Origin: Acidocella sp.
GTDB taxonomy: Bacteria; Pseudomonadota; Alphaproteobacteria; Acetobacterales; Acetobacteraceae
Length of the DNA: 10,074 nt
Direction of reading: 5' to 3'
Assembly (NCBI GenBank): GCA_028687415.1
Contig: JAQUAC010000063.1
Coordinates: forward strand, 1 to 10,074
The stretch's first letter is position 1. Every line of letters begins with the position of its first letter. Below the pieces are notes generated by a model, which saw nothing but the letters and a program-made list of their open reading frames with translations, ran no database searches and had not been told where the DNA came from. Shown here in pieces: positions 1 to 8,896 of the stretch. The position numbers and the translations under genes are program-made.

Positions 1-1257
1 GTATTTTTTGGCGATGGAGATCACGAGGCGCAGATTGGCCTCGATCATCTCCTTCTTTGCGCGTGTGGAATCACGCTCACCACGCGAGACGGTGGTGTAG
101 ACGCGGCGGAATTCCTCAATCGGCAGCCCGGCCTCGGCGGCCACCTTGCCAATCTGCGCGCGCAGCTCGATGACCTGCGGCTCGTGCTTCTTGGCGAAAT
201 CCTTCCAGCCCTTGCCCGGCAGGTGCGAGACGGCTTGCAGCCAACCCGGGTCCATCTCGCGGCCACGGTAATGCTGCAGGAACTCGTCGCGCGTCACCTT
301 GGCGCTCTCGGCTAGGCGGAGCATCTGCCCCTCCAGCCCGTTCAGCCGCTGGTTCAGCACCTTCAGCTGCGCCACCAGCTCTTCGATACGGTTGTTGTGC
401 AGGCGGATTTGCTCAACCTTGGCCACCAGCTCGTCGCGCAGCTTCTCATACGCCTTCTCGGAGCGGGAGTTCACATCCCCGCCGGCGGTGAGGTTGTCGA
501 TGCGCTTGGTCTGGAGCTTAGCTAGCTTATCGTAGAGCTTCTCGATCTCCTCGAAATGCGTGAAGATCTCCGGCTTCAGCTTCTCTTCCAGCGCGGAGAG
601 GGACATGCCTGCCCCTTCGCCTTCCTCGTCATCGTCAACTTCCTCGACCGCCGCGGCGTCGAAGGTGGCTTCGGCGGCACCCGGCTCGTTGCCGGCCTGC
701 ATGGCTTCCAGGTCGATAACGTCGCGCAGCAGCACGCGGCCGTTATTCAGGGCCTCATGCCAGGCGATGATGGCGCGGAAGGTAAGCGGGCTCTCGCAGA
801 GCCCGCGGATCATCATGTCCCGCCCGGCCTCTATGCGCTTGGCAATGGCGATCTCGCCCTCACGGGAGAGCAGCTCAACCGAGCCCATTTCACGCAGATA
901 CATGCGCACCGGATCGTCGGTGCGGCTGACCGAGCTCTCGGAGATATTGCCGGCCTGCTCCTCATCGTCCCCGGACTCTTCCTTCGGGGTAGCCTGGGCC
1001 TCGCCTTCTTCGCCCTCCTCGCTCTCCACCACCTGGATGCCCATCTCCGAGAGCATCGCCATGATGTCCTCGATCTGCTCGGAGGAGTTCTGCTCAGCGG
1101 GCAGGACGGCGTTCAGCTCATCGAAAGTGATGTAGCCGCGCTCCTTGCCCTTTGCGATCAGGCGTTTTACGGCGGCCGATTGCGTGTCCAGCACGTTGGC
1201 GTCGGCTTCGGCCTCGGGGGCGGCGGTTTCCGTCGTGGTGGTCGGCTTGGTGGCCAT
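1..1257 (-). CDS. rpoD: RNA polymerase primary sigma factor RpoD (sigma-70), partial, C-terminal part beyond window
   Basis: Primary sigma factor, which directs core RNA polymerase to housekeeping promoters in the cytoplasm. Reading leftward from the ATG at 1257, 419 codons are open to the window edge. An N-terminal region 1.1-like domain lies at about residues 20-75. An acidic linker (about 77-101, rich in E/D) follows. Region 1.2 is clear at about 113-143, with DPVRMYLREMGSVELLSREG. A long non-conserved region with a second acidic patch (about 205-216) spans about 150-370. Region 2.1 begins near 395, and the window ends in EANLRLVISIAKKY. Regions 2.2 to 4 (-10 and -35 recognition) lie outside, so about 230 residues should be missing by comparison with alphaproteobacterial homologues. 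The gene follows dnaG on the same strand after 80 nt, as in the macromolecular-synthesis operon. A weak CTGGAG ribosome site lies 12 nt before the ATG. The reading frame is unbroken. Identity is very secure. Confidence 0.97.
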   Translation of the reverse strand, partial: MATKPTTTTETAAPEAEADANVLDTQSAAVKRLIAKGKERGYITFDELNAVLPAEQNSSEQIEDIMAMLSEMGIQVVESEEGEEGEAQATPKEESGDDEEQAGNISESSVSRTDDPVRMYLREMGSVELLSREGEIAIAKRIEAGRDMMIRGLCESPLTFRAIIAWHEALNNGRVLLRDVIDLEAMQAGNEPGAAEATFDAAAVEEVDDDEEGEGAGMSLSALEEKLKPEIFTHFEEIEKLYDKLAKLQTKRIDNLTAGGDVNSRSEKAYEKLRDELVAKVEQIRLHNNRIEELVAQLKVLNQRLNGLEGQMLRLAESAKVTRDEFLQHYRGREMDPGWLQAVSHLPGKGWKDFAKKHEPQVIELRAQIGKVAAEAGLPIEEFRRVYTTVSRGERDSTRAKKEMIEANLRLVISIAKKY

Positions 1258-1288
1258 GGTCAGGCGATACTCCAGGGAATTAGCGGCG

Positions 1289-1318
1289 GGTATATTTTAC
1301 AATTCGTTAGATAGGCAA
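1289..1318 (-). promoter_or_regulatory. Possible rpoD-proximal promoter in the dnaG-rpoD spacer
   Basis: The 80-nt spacer 1258-1337 is noticeably more AT-rich than the genes around it. On the minus strand it holds TTGCCT (1318-1313) and TATACC (1294-1289), separated by 18 nt. Each matches the sigma-70 consensus hexamers at 4 of 6 positions. An overlapping TAAAAT preceded by TG is an alternative -10. A short inverted repeat, GGCAA-N5-TTGCC (1314-1328), overlaps the -35 element and follows the dnaG stop, so it could instead be a weak processing or attenuation hairpin. An internal promoter before rpoD is known from E. coli. This particular assignment is only a motif match. Confidence 0.3.
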
Positions 1319-1337
1319 TAACCTTGCCGTATTCGAG

Positions 1338-3149
1338 TCAGGAATCTGCGGTTCCGGTTTCGCCTGATAGGGCATTTAATAGTAACTCATTGTACTTTTT
1401 TAGACGATCCCACGCGGCGCGATCATCCTGATGCGCCATCCAATAGGCTTGGGTCTCGTCACGCTGCGCTCGCAACATGTCGATACTGAAATCCATGAGG
1501 CTATACCAACTCCACCAAGACTCCGCAGCTTCAGCCGGACTTGCATCCGGCGCCAAGCGATAATCGCCCGCGGCAAGCGTCTGAACCGCCCGCGCCTGTT
1601 CGGCCAGGCCCGAGTGCTCCAAATGGGAGCACAGGTTTGCAGTGTCAAGCCGTTTTGCGTGAGCGGCGAAGTCGTGCAGCGCGTGCCTCAGCCGGTCTTC
1701 CTCCGGCGGCAGCTCCACATGGGAGAATGCTTCCTCCACCTCGGGAATGAGATAAGGGTGGTCGAGCAGCGTCGCCAGCATCAGCCGGGCGCGGGTGAGT
1801 TCCGAGGCTGCGGCGTCCGGCTCCGGGCGGGGCGGCAGGGCGATAGGCGGCTTCGTGCCCGGCTTCACCCATTTGCCGCGCCCCTGGCTCTGCCCCTGGC
1901 GGCGCTCGGCGAAGAACCGGTCCAGCAGGTCCTGGCGGTACTCGCTGGCCAGCGTTTTGTCAGGGATTTTGTTCGCGACCTCGATCAGGCGCTGGCGGAA
2001 AGCGGCGCGGGCCTCTGGCGTGTCGCGCTGCGTGGTACCGGCCAGCATGCCGTAAAGGGCTGCGGAAATCGGCTCGGCGGTCTCCAGGCAGGCCTGGAAC
2101 GCCGCGCCACCGCCGCGCTTGATGAGACTGTCCGGATCATCCTTGGGCGGCAGGCGGAGGAGGCGCAGCGAGTGCTCGGGGGAGAGCGCGGTCAGCGCCA
2201 GCTCCACTGTCTTCAGCGCCGCGCGCTGGCCGGCGGCATCGCCGTCAAAGCAGATGACCGGCTCCGGCGAGAGCCGCCAGATTTCCTCCAGATGCTCCTC
2301 CGTCAACGCCGTGCCGAGCGGCGCCACCGCCCCGGCAAAACCCGCCTGGGAGAGGGCGATGACATCCATATAACCTTCAACGACAATTAGCTTCGCGCCC
2401 TTGCGCACCGCGTCGCGGGCGAGGTTCAGCCCGTAGAGCGAGCGCCGCTTGGAGAACACGGCGGTCTCCGGGCCATTCACGTATTTCGGCTGGCCATCGC
2501 CCATGATGCGCCCACCGAAGCTGATCAGCGCGCCGCGCCGGTCGCGGATAGGGAACATGACGCGGGCGAAGAACATGTCCACCGTGCCGCGCTCGCCTTG
2601 CTTCATCAGCCCAGCCTCGATGAGCTGGTCCGGCTTGATCCCCTGCCCGCGCAAAGCCCCGGCAAGCTGCCCCCGCCCCTCGCCCGACCAGCCAAGGCCG
2701 AATTTGCGGATGGTGGTGTCAGACAGGCCGCGCCCGCGCAGATACTCCAGGGCCTTCTTGCCCTCAGGCGCGAACAACCATTCCTGATATTGCCGCGCCG
2801 CCGCCTCCAGCACCTCGGTCAGCCCGGCGCGGTGCTGCTCCGCCTGCGCGGCCTGGGGCGTTGGCTTGGGCACCTCCATGCCCGCCTGGCGCGCCAGCTC
2901 CTCCACCGCCTCCATGAAGCTCGCCCCAGTGGTTTTCATCACAAAGGTGATGACGTCCCCGTGCTCGCCGCAACCAAAGCAGTGGTAATGGTCGTCATAT
3001 ACATAGAAAGACGGGGATTTCTCCCCGTGGAACGGGCAGCAGCCCTTACGCTCCCGGCCGGAGCGCGTGAGTTTTACCGTGCGCCCTATCACCCCCGCTA
3101 TGGGGGTGCGGGCGCGCAGTTCATCGAGAAAATTGGCCGGGAGCGCCAT
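1338..3149 (-). CDS. dnaG: DNA primase DnaG
   Basis: DNA primase, which makes the short RNA primers for lagging-strand synthesis and for restart at the replication fork, working with the DnaB helicase. The product has 603 residues, within the usual range (E. coli 581, alphaproteobacteria often 600-650). The N-terminal CHC2 zinc-binding domain shows Cys38, His41, Cys57 and Cys60 (CPFH ... CFGC). The catalytic core contains the basic stretch FPIRDRRGALISFGGRIM (about 199-216) and YVNGPETAVFSKRRSLYGL (about 223-241). The TOPRIM fold has Glu258 in VVEGYMD, Asp302/Asp304 in FDGDAAG and DDPD at 337-340, the expected metal-binding acidic residues. The C-terminal third (about 430-603) is the variable, mostly helical helicase-interaction region. 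The start fits the family N-terminus (MALPANFLDELRART). It lies 3 nt after the YqeY stop with no clear Shine-Dalgarno sequence, which suggests translational coupling. Confidence 0.98.
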   Translation of the reverse strand: MALPANFLDELRARTPIAGVIGRTVKLTRSGRERKGCCPFHGEKSPSFYVYDDHYHCFGCGEHGDVITFVMKTTGASFMEAVEELARQAGMEVPKPTPQAAQAEQHRAGLTEVLEAAARQYQEWLFAPEGKKALEYLRGRGLSDTTIRKFGLGWSGEGRGQLAGALRGQGIKPDQLIEAGLMKQGERGTVDMFFARVMFPIRDRRGALISFGGRIMGDGQPKYVNGPETAVFSKRRSLYGLNLARDAVRKGAKLIVVEGYMDVIALSQAGFAGAVAPLGTALTEEHLEEIWRLSPEPVICFDGDAAGQRAALKTVELALTALSPEHSLRLLRLPPKDDPDSLIKRGGGAAFQACLETAEPISAALYGMLAGTTQRDTPEARAAFRQRLIEVANKIPDKTLASEYRQDLLDRFFAERRQGQSQGRGKWVKPGTKPPIALPPRPEPDAAASELTRARLMLATLLDHPYLIPEVEEAFSHVELPPEEDRLRHALHDFAAHAKRLDTANLCSHLEHSGLAEQARAVQTLAAGDYRLAPDASPAEAAESWWSWYSLMDFSIDMLRAQRDETQAYWMAHQDDRAAWDRLKKYNELLLNALSGETGTADS

Positions 3150-3152
3150 GAA

Positions 3153-3611
3153 TCAGCCGGCGAGGGCGGCCTTCACCGCAGCGGAGGCCACGCCCATGTC
3201 CAGCGCCGCGCCATGCTTGGCCTTCAGCGCGCCGACGACCTTGCCCATATCCTTGGGGCTGGCGGCACCGGTGGCCTCAATGGCCTCCTTGATCGCGGCG
3301 GCCAGCGCCTCGCCTTCCAGCGTCTGCGGCAGGAATTCGGAGATCACGGCGATCTCCGCCTCTTCCTTGGCGGCCAGCTCCTCGCGCCCGCCCTGGCGGT
3401 ACAGCACCACGGAATCCCGGCGGGATTTGATCATGGAGCGCAGCATGGCCAGAATCTCGTCATCCGGGATGGCGGTGATGCCCTTGGGCCGGGCCGCGAT
3501 GTCCGTGTCCTTCAGCTTGGCCTGGATCATGCGCAGCGTCGACGTGCGCTCCGCATTCCGCGCCAGCATGGAAGTCTTCACGGCGGCGGTGATATCTTCA
3601 CGTAAACTCAT
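3153..3611 (-). CDS. GatB/YqeY domain-containing protein
   Basis: Small cytoplasmic protein of the YqeY family, 152 residues, which is the family's usual size. It is related to the C-terminal tRNA-binding tail of GatB, the amidotransferase subunit that makes Gln-tRNA and Asn-tRNA. The stand-alone protein has no firmly established function, and a tRNA-linked role is inference. Family landmarks are the start MSLREDI, a central helical block (DDEILAMLRSMIKSRRDS, then the YRQGGREELAAKE stretch), EFLPQ at about 92-96, and the glycine-containing DMGKVVGALK near 121-130. AGGAG sits 6 nt before the ATG, a strong ribosome site that supports this start. It is the first gene of the leftward operon and abuts dnaG, occupying the position that rpsU has in E. 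coli. This linkage is widespread in Alphaproteobacteria. Confidence 0.93.
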   Translation of the reverse strand: MSLREDITAAVKTSMLARNAERTSTLRMIQAKLKDTDIAARPKGITAIPDDEILAMLRSMIKSRRDSVVLYRQGGREELAAKEEAEIAVISEFLPQTLEGEALAAAIKEAIEATGAASPKDMGKVVGALKAKHGAALDMGVASAAVKAALAG

Positions 3612-3624
3612 AATCTACTCCTAA

Positions 3625-3641
3625 CCGGAAAAATTTTCCGG
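3625..3641. promoter_or_regulatory. Perfect 17-nt palindrome in the divergent promoter region, candidate operator
   Basis: CCGGAAAAATTTTCCGG is a perfect inverted repeat of 8-nt arms around one central base at 3633. It lies between the divergent yqeY and carA genes. It covers the predicted start site of the leftward promoter and the -35 position of the rightward promoter, which is a classic operator placement for controlling both. It could alternatively form a small hairpin at the 5' end of the yqeY transcript. I do not recognise it as the site of a known regulator. Confidence 0.5.
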
Positions 3642-3644
3642 ACC

Positions 3645-3673
3645 ATTATACTACCGTTGAGGCCGGAGCAAAA
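3645..3673 (-). promoter_or_regulatory. Predicted promoter of the yqeY-dnaG-rpoD operon
   Basis: On the minus strand a perfect TATAAT lies at 3650-3645. The -35 match is poor (TTTTGC, at 3673-3668 with 17-nt spacing). Transcription would start near 3638, inside the palindrome at 3625-3641, leaving a leader of about 27 nt before the ATG at 3611. The -10 is convincing in a GC-rich genome and in a divergent spacer. The -35 is not, so an activator or a relaxed -35 may be involved. Confidence 0.5.
3647..3652 (+). promoter_or_regulatory. Predicted -10 element of the carA promoter
   Basis: TATACT at 3647-3652 matches the sigma-70 -10 consensus at 5 of 6 positions and overlaps the leftward TATAAT at 3645-3650. 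No good -35 is present. The expected position (about 3624-3629) falls on the left arm of the palindrome (ACCGGA). A start near 3659 would give a leader of about 33 nt before the carA ATG. The overlap suggests the two divergent promoters compete or are co-regulated. Confidence 0.4.
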
Positions 3674-3680
3674 TTCCAGT

Positions 3681-3686
3681 AAAGGA
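3681..3686 (+). promoter_or_regulatory. carA ribosome binding site (supports the long start)
   Basis: AAAGGA lies 5 nt before the ATG at 3692. This strong site supports translation from 3692 and therefore inclusion of the extra N-terminal domain in CarA. Confidence 0.7.
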
Positions 3687-3691
3687 ACGCC

Positions 3692-3880
3692 ATGCAAATC
3701 TCCATCGACGAAATCCTGCGCCGCCTTGGCGGCAACGAGGCAGCCGCGACCTTGACCGGCGTCTCCCCCGAAGCCGTGCGCAAGTGGCGCAGCAGCAACG
3801 CCATCCCGCCCCGCCACTGGCCCGCCATTATGGCAGCAACAGGGCTGACGATGGAAGAGCTGACCAAGCCCGCCGATTCC
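3692..3880 (+). other. N-terminal HTH-like domain fused to CarA
   Basis: Residues 1-63 of the predicted CarA have no counterpart in E. coli CarA. They read as three or four short helices: SIDEILRRLGG, NEAAATLTGV, SPEAVRKWRSS, then NAIPPRHWPAIMAATGL and MEELT. The pattern of a GG turn, 'TGVSPEAVRKWRSSNAIPPRHW' spacing and an IP-x-x-x-WP motif resembles small Cro/YdaS-type helix-turn-helix proteins of proteobacteria. I recall a protein-family domain called 'carph-isopro', whose name points to carbamoyl-phosphate synthase, and this may be it. That is memory, not a search. A flexible PADSGEVPPG linker joins it to the catalytic part. Function is unknown. Confidence 0.7.
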
Positions 3881-5023
3881 GGCGAGGTGCCGCCCGGCGC
3901 CACCGCGGCGCTGGTGCTGGCCGATGGCAGCGTGTTCTGGGGCCGTGGCTTCGGCGCACATGGGGTCAGCCAACCCTCCGAACTGTGCTTCAATACCGGG
4001 CTGACCGGGTATCAGGAGACACTGACCGATCCGTCTTACGCCGGGCAGATCATCACCTTCACCTTCCCGCATATCGGCAATGTGGGCACGAATGCCGAGG
4101 ACATGGAAGCCGCACGGATCTTCGCGCGCGGGCTGGTGGTGAAGGAGGATGCGACCGCGCCCTCCAACTACCGCTCCACCGATGACCTCCGCGATTGGCT
4201 GAAGAAAATGGGCATCCCCGGTATCGCCGGCGTGGATACCCGCGCGCTGACGCTGCGCATCCGCGACCTCGGGGCACCGAACGCCGTGCTGGCCTACCCG
4301 GAGGACGGCAAGTTCGACCTCGCGGCCCTGGCGGCAATGGCGGCGAAGTGGAGCGGGCTGGAAGGGCTGGACCTCGCGAAGGAGGTCTCCTGCACCCAGA
4401 GCTACGAATGGACCGGCGGCACCTGGAGCTGGGAGCACGGCTTTGCCGCGCCGGAAGCCGTGAGGACCGTGGTGGCGGTGGATTTCGGCGCCAAGCGCAA
4501 CATCCTGCGCTCGCTGGCCTCCGCCGGCTGCAAGGTGATCGTGGTGCCCGCGCAGACCTCCACCGAGGACATACTGCGGCACAAGCCCGACGGCGTGTTC
4601 CTCTCCAACGGCCCTGGCGACCCGGCGGCAACGGCGGCGTATGCCGTGCCCGCCATCCAGGGCGTGATGGCGGCTGGCGTGCCGATTTTCGGCATCTGCC
4701 TTGGCCACCAGCTGCTGGCCACGGCGCTGGGCGGCAAGACCTACAAGCTGGAGCGCGGCCATCGCGGCGCCAACCAGCCAGTGAAGGACCTGACCACGGG
4801 CCGGGTGGAGATCACCTCGCAGAACCATGGTTTCGCCGTGGACGAGAAGAGCCTGCCGGAAGGCGTGGACGTGACGCATGTGTCGCTGTTCGACGGCTCG
4901 AACGAAGGCATCGCCTGCAAGGCCAAGCGTGTGTTCTCCGTGCAATACCACCCCGAGGCGTCACCCGGGCCAAGCGACAGCGCGTATCTGTTCACGCGCT
5001 TTGTCGAGATGCTCAGCAACTAA
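3692..5023 (+). CDS. carA: Carbamoyl-phosphate synthase small (glutaminase) subunit CarA with N-terminal HTH-like extension
   Basis: Glutamine-hydrolysing subunit of carbamoyl-phosphate synthetase. It releases ammonia from glutamine and passes it through a tunnel to CarB for arginine and pyrimidine synthesis. The product has 443 residues against about 380-400 for the family (E. coli 382). Canonical CarA begins near residue 70 (ATAALVLADGSVFWGRGFGA). The N-terminal CPSase domain (about 70-205) carries FNTGLTGYQETLTDPSYAGQ and FPHIGNVGTN. The class I amidotransferase domain (about 258-440) has the nucleophile elbow GICLGHQ with Cys336, and the triad is completed by His420 and Glu422 in QYHPEAS. 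SNGPGDP (305-311) and QNHGFAV are also conserved. The first 68 or so residues are extra and look like a small helix-turn-helix domain. An internal ATG at 3851 could give a normal-length protein. carB follows after 72 nt. Confidence 0.97.
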   Translation: MQISIDEILRRLGGNEAAATLTGVSPEAVRKWRSSNAIPPRHWPAIMAATGLTMEELTKPADSGEVPPGATAALVLADGSVFWGRGFGAHGVSQPSELCFNTGLTGYQETLTDPSYAGQIITFTFPHIGNVGTNAEDMEAARIFARGLVVKEDATAPSNYRSTDDLRDWLKKMGIPGIAGVDTRALTLRIRDLGAPNAVLAYPEDGKFDLAALAAMAAKWSGLEGLDLAKEVSCTQSYEWTGGTWSWEHGFAAPEAVRTVVAVDFGAKRNILRSLASAGCKVIVVPAQTSTEDILRHKPDGVFLSNGPGDPAATAAYAVPAIQGVMAAGVPIFGICLGHQLLATALGGKTYKLERGHRGANQPVKDLTTGRVEITSQNHGFAVDEKSLPEGVDVTHVSLFDGSNEGIACKAKRVFSVQYHPEASPGPSDSAYLFTRFVEMLSN

Positions 5024-5034
5024 TTAACGGGGGT

Positions 5035-5075
5035 CCGGGGCCAAGCGCTCCGGCGGGTGCGGGGCTTGGCTCCGC
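5035..5075 (+). repeat. GC-rich stem-loop in the carA-carB spacer
   Basis: In the 72-nt spacer 5024-5095, positions 5036-5046 pair with 5064-5074 to make an 11-bp stem with one G-U pair, around a 17-nt G-rich loop. The core is GCCAAGC ... GCTTGGC. No T run follows, so it is not a standard terminator, and carB needs read-through from carA. It could stabilise or process the carAB message, tune CarA:CarB stoichiometry, or be a copy of a dispersed intergenic palindromic repeat. Confidence 0.6.
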
Positions 5076-5080
5076 GACTT

Positions 5081-5086
5081 AAAGGA
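5081..5086 (+). promoter_or_regulatory. carB ribosome binding site (decides the start)
   Basis: AAAGGA lies 9 nt before the ATG at 5096. It matches the carA site and selects this ATG over an in-frame GTG at 5057, which would add 13 residues absent from the family and encoded by the spacer hairpin. Confidence 0.75.
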
Positions 5087-5095
5087 ATTCAAAAA

Positions 5096-8338
<3,243 letters not shown>

Positions 8339-8344
8339 TACTCA

Positions 8345-8374
8345 AAGCCACCGCCGGTCCTCCGGCGGTGGCTT
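8345..8374 (+). terminator. Strong hairpin after carB, probable terminator with weak T tract
   Basis: Positions 8345-8357 (AAGCCACCGCCGG) pair perfectly with 8362-8374 around a 4-nt TCCT loop, giving a 13-bp stem that begins 6 nt after the carB stop. Only two Ts close the stem and the following bases are ACTATCC, so the classical U tract is missing. It may terminate partially or protect the carB 3' end while letting some transcription continue into greA, 47 nt farther on. The rest of the 83-nt spacer (8339-8421) holds a minor CCCC-ATC-GGGG inverted repeat (8389-8399) and no promoter I would defend. Confidence 0.7.
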
Positions 8375-8410
8375 ACTATCCACCCTAACCCCATCGGGGC
8401 CATGTGCTCT

Positions 8411-8416
8411 GAGGAG
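8411..8416 (+). promoter_or_regulatory. greA ribosome binding site (supports GTG start)
   Basis: GAGGAG lies 5 nt before the GTG at 8422. It supports that codon over the in-frame ATG at 8437, which has no such site. Confidence 0.75.
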
Positions 8417-8421
8417 ATGAA

Positions 8422-8895
8422 GTGCAAAAATTCCCTATGACTGCGGCGGGCCTTGCGGCGCTTGAAGATGAATTGCGGCACCTTAAAGGGAGTGAGCGCC
8501 CGGCCATTATCCGCGCCATTGCGGAGGCGCGCAGCCACGGCGACCTTTCGGAAAATGCCGAATATCATGCCGCGCGCGAGCGCCAGTCGTTTGTCGAAGG
8601 CCGCATAGCCGAGTTGGAGGAGATCACCTCCGCCGCTGAAGTCATCGACCCCGCCTCCCTCTCCGGGGACACGGTGAAGTTTGGCGCCACCATCCTGCTC
8701 ATCGACGAAGATACCGAGACTGAGGTTTGCTACCAGATCGTCGGCATGCATGAGGCAGACGTCAAGCAGGCCCGCCTCTCCATTACCTCGCCTCTGGCCA
8801 AGGCGCTCATCGCCAAGCGCGTGGGCGACACCGTGGCCGTGCCCGCCCCGGGCGGCGACCGCTCCTACGAAATCCTCAAAATCACCTATATCTGA
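8422..8895 (+). CDS. greA: Transcription elongation factor GreA
   Basis: Cytoplasmic factor that inserts a coiled coil into the RNA polymerase secondary channel and stimulates cleavage of backtracked RNA, rescuing stalled complexes. The product has 157 residues (E. coli 158). The N-terminal coiled-coil domain (1 to about 75) carries the tip motif HGDLSENAEYHAARERQ, with the catalytically important Asp41 and Glu44 at the same positions as in E. coli. The C-terminal FKBP-like domain (about 80-157) has VKFGATILLID, YQIVGMHEAD, SITSPLAKALIAK and the typical ending TPGG-like PGGDRSYEILKITY. It starts with GTG. The resulting N-terminus aligns with the E. coli MQAIPMT start, and a GAGGAG site precedes it. 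It lies downstream of carB, a common alphaproteobacterial linkage, and runs directly into the threonine ammonia-lyase gene with a 1-nt gap. Confidence 0.97.
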   Translation: MQKFPMTAAGLAALEDELRHLKGSERPAIIRAIAEARSHGDLSENAEYHAARERQSFVEGRIAELEEITSAAEVIDPASLSGDTVKFGATILLIDEDTETEVCYQIVGMHEADVKQARLSITSPLAKALIAKRVGDTVAVPAPGGDRSYEILKITYI

Positions 8896-8896
8896 G

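Noticed and set aside
77..216. Acidic low-complexity stretches in RpoD as signs of an unusual sigma factor
   Set aside because: The stretches meant are residues 77-101 and 205-216 of the protein. Acidic linkers between region 1.1 and 1.2 and within the non-conserved region are common in primary sigma factors of this class.
556..1314. 252-codon rightward open frame opposite rpoD
   Set aside because: rpoD reads cleanly through regions 1.1, 1.2 and 2.1 on the other strand; the rightward frame is a shadow.
1431..3605. Two long rightward open frames opposite dnaG and the YqeY-family gene (1431-2390 and 2598-3605)
   Set aside because: The primase zinc-binding and TOPRIM residues are intact on the minus strand. 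The rightward frames are Arg/Gln/Gly-rich with no family resemblance.
3612..3691. LexA/SOS box controlling dnaG-rpoD
   Set aside because: I looked for the alphaproteobacterial direct repeat GTTC-N7-GTTC and for the E. coli CTGT-N8-ACAG type in the spacer and found neither.
3608..4951. 447-codon open frame antisense to carA
   Set aside because: Its translation is low-complexity (His/Gly/Arg/Ala-rich), matches no family I know, and lies opposite a fully conserved carA. It is the usual GC-rich shadow frame.
5057..5095. GTG at 5057 as the carB start
   Set aside because: It would add 13 residues from the spacer hairpin that CarB homologues lack. The ATG at 5096 has AAAGGA upstream and gives the conserved MPKRTDIKSI N-terminus.
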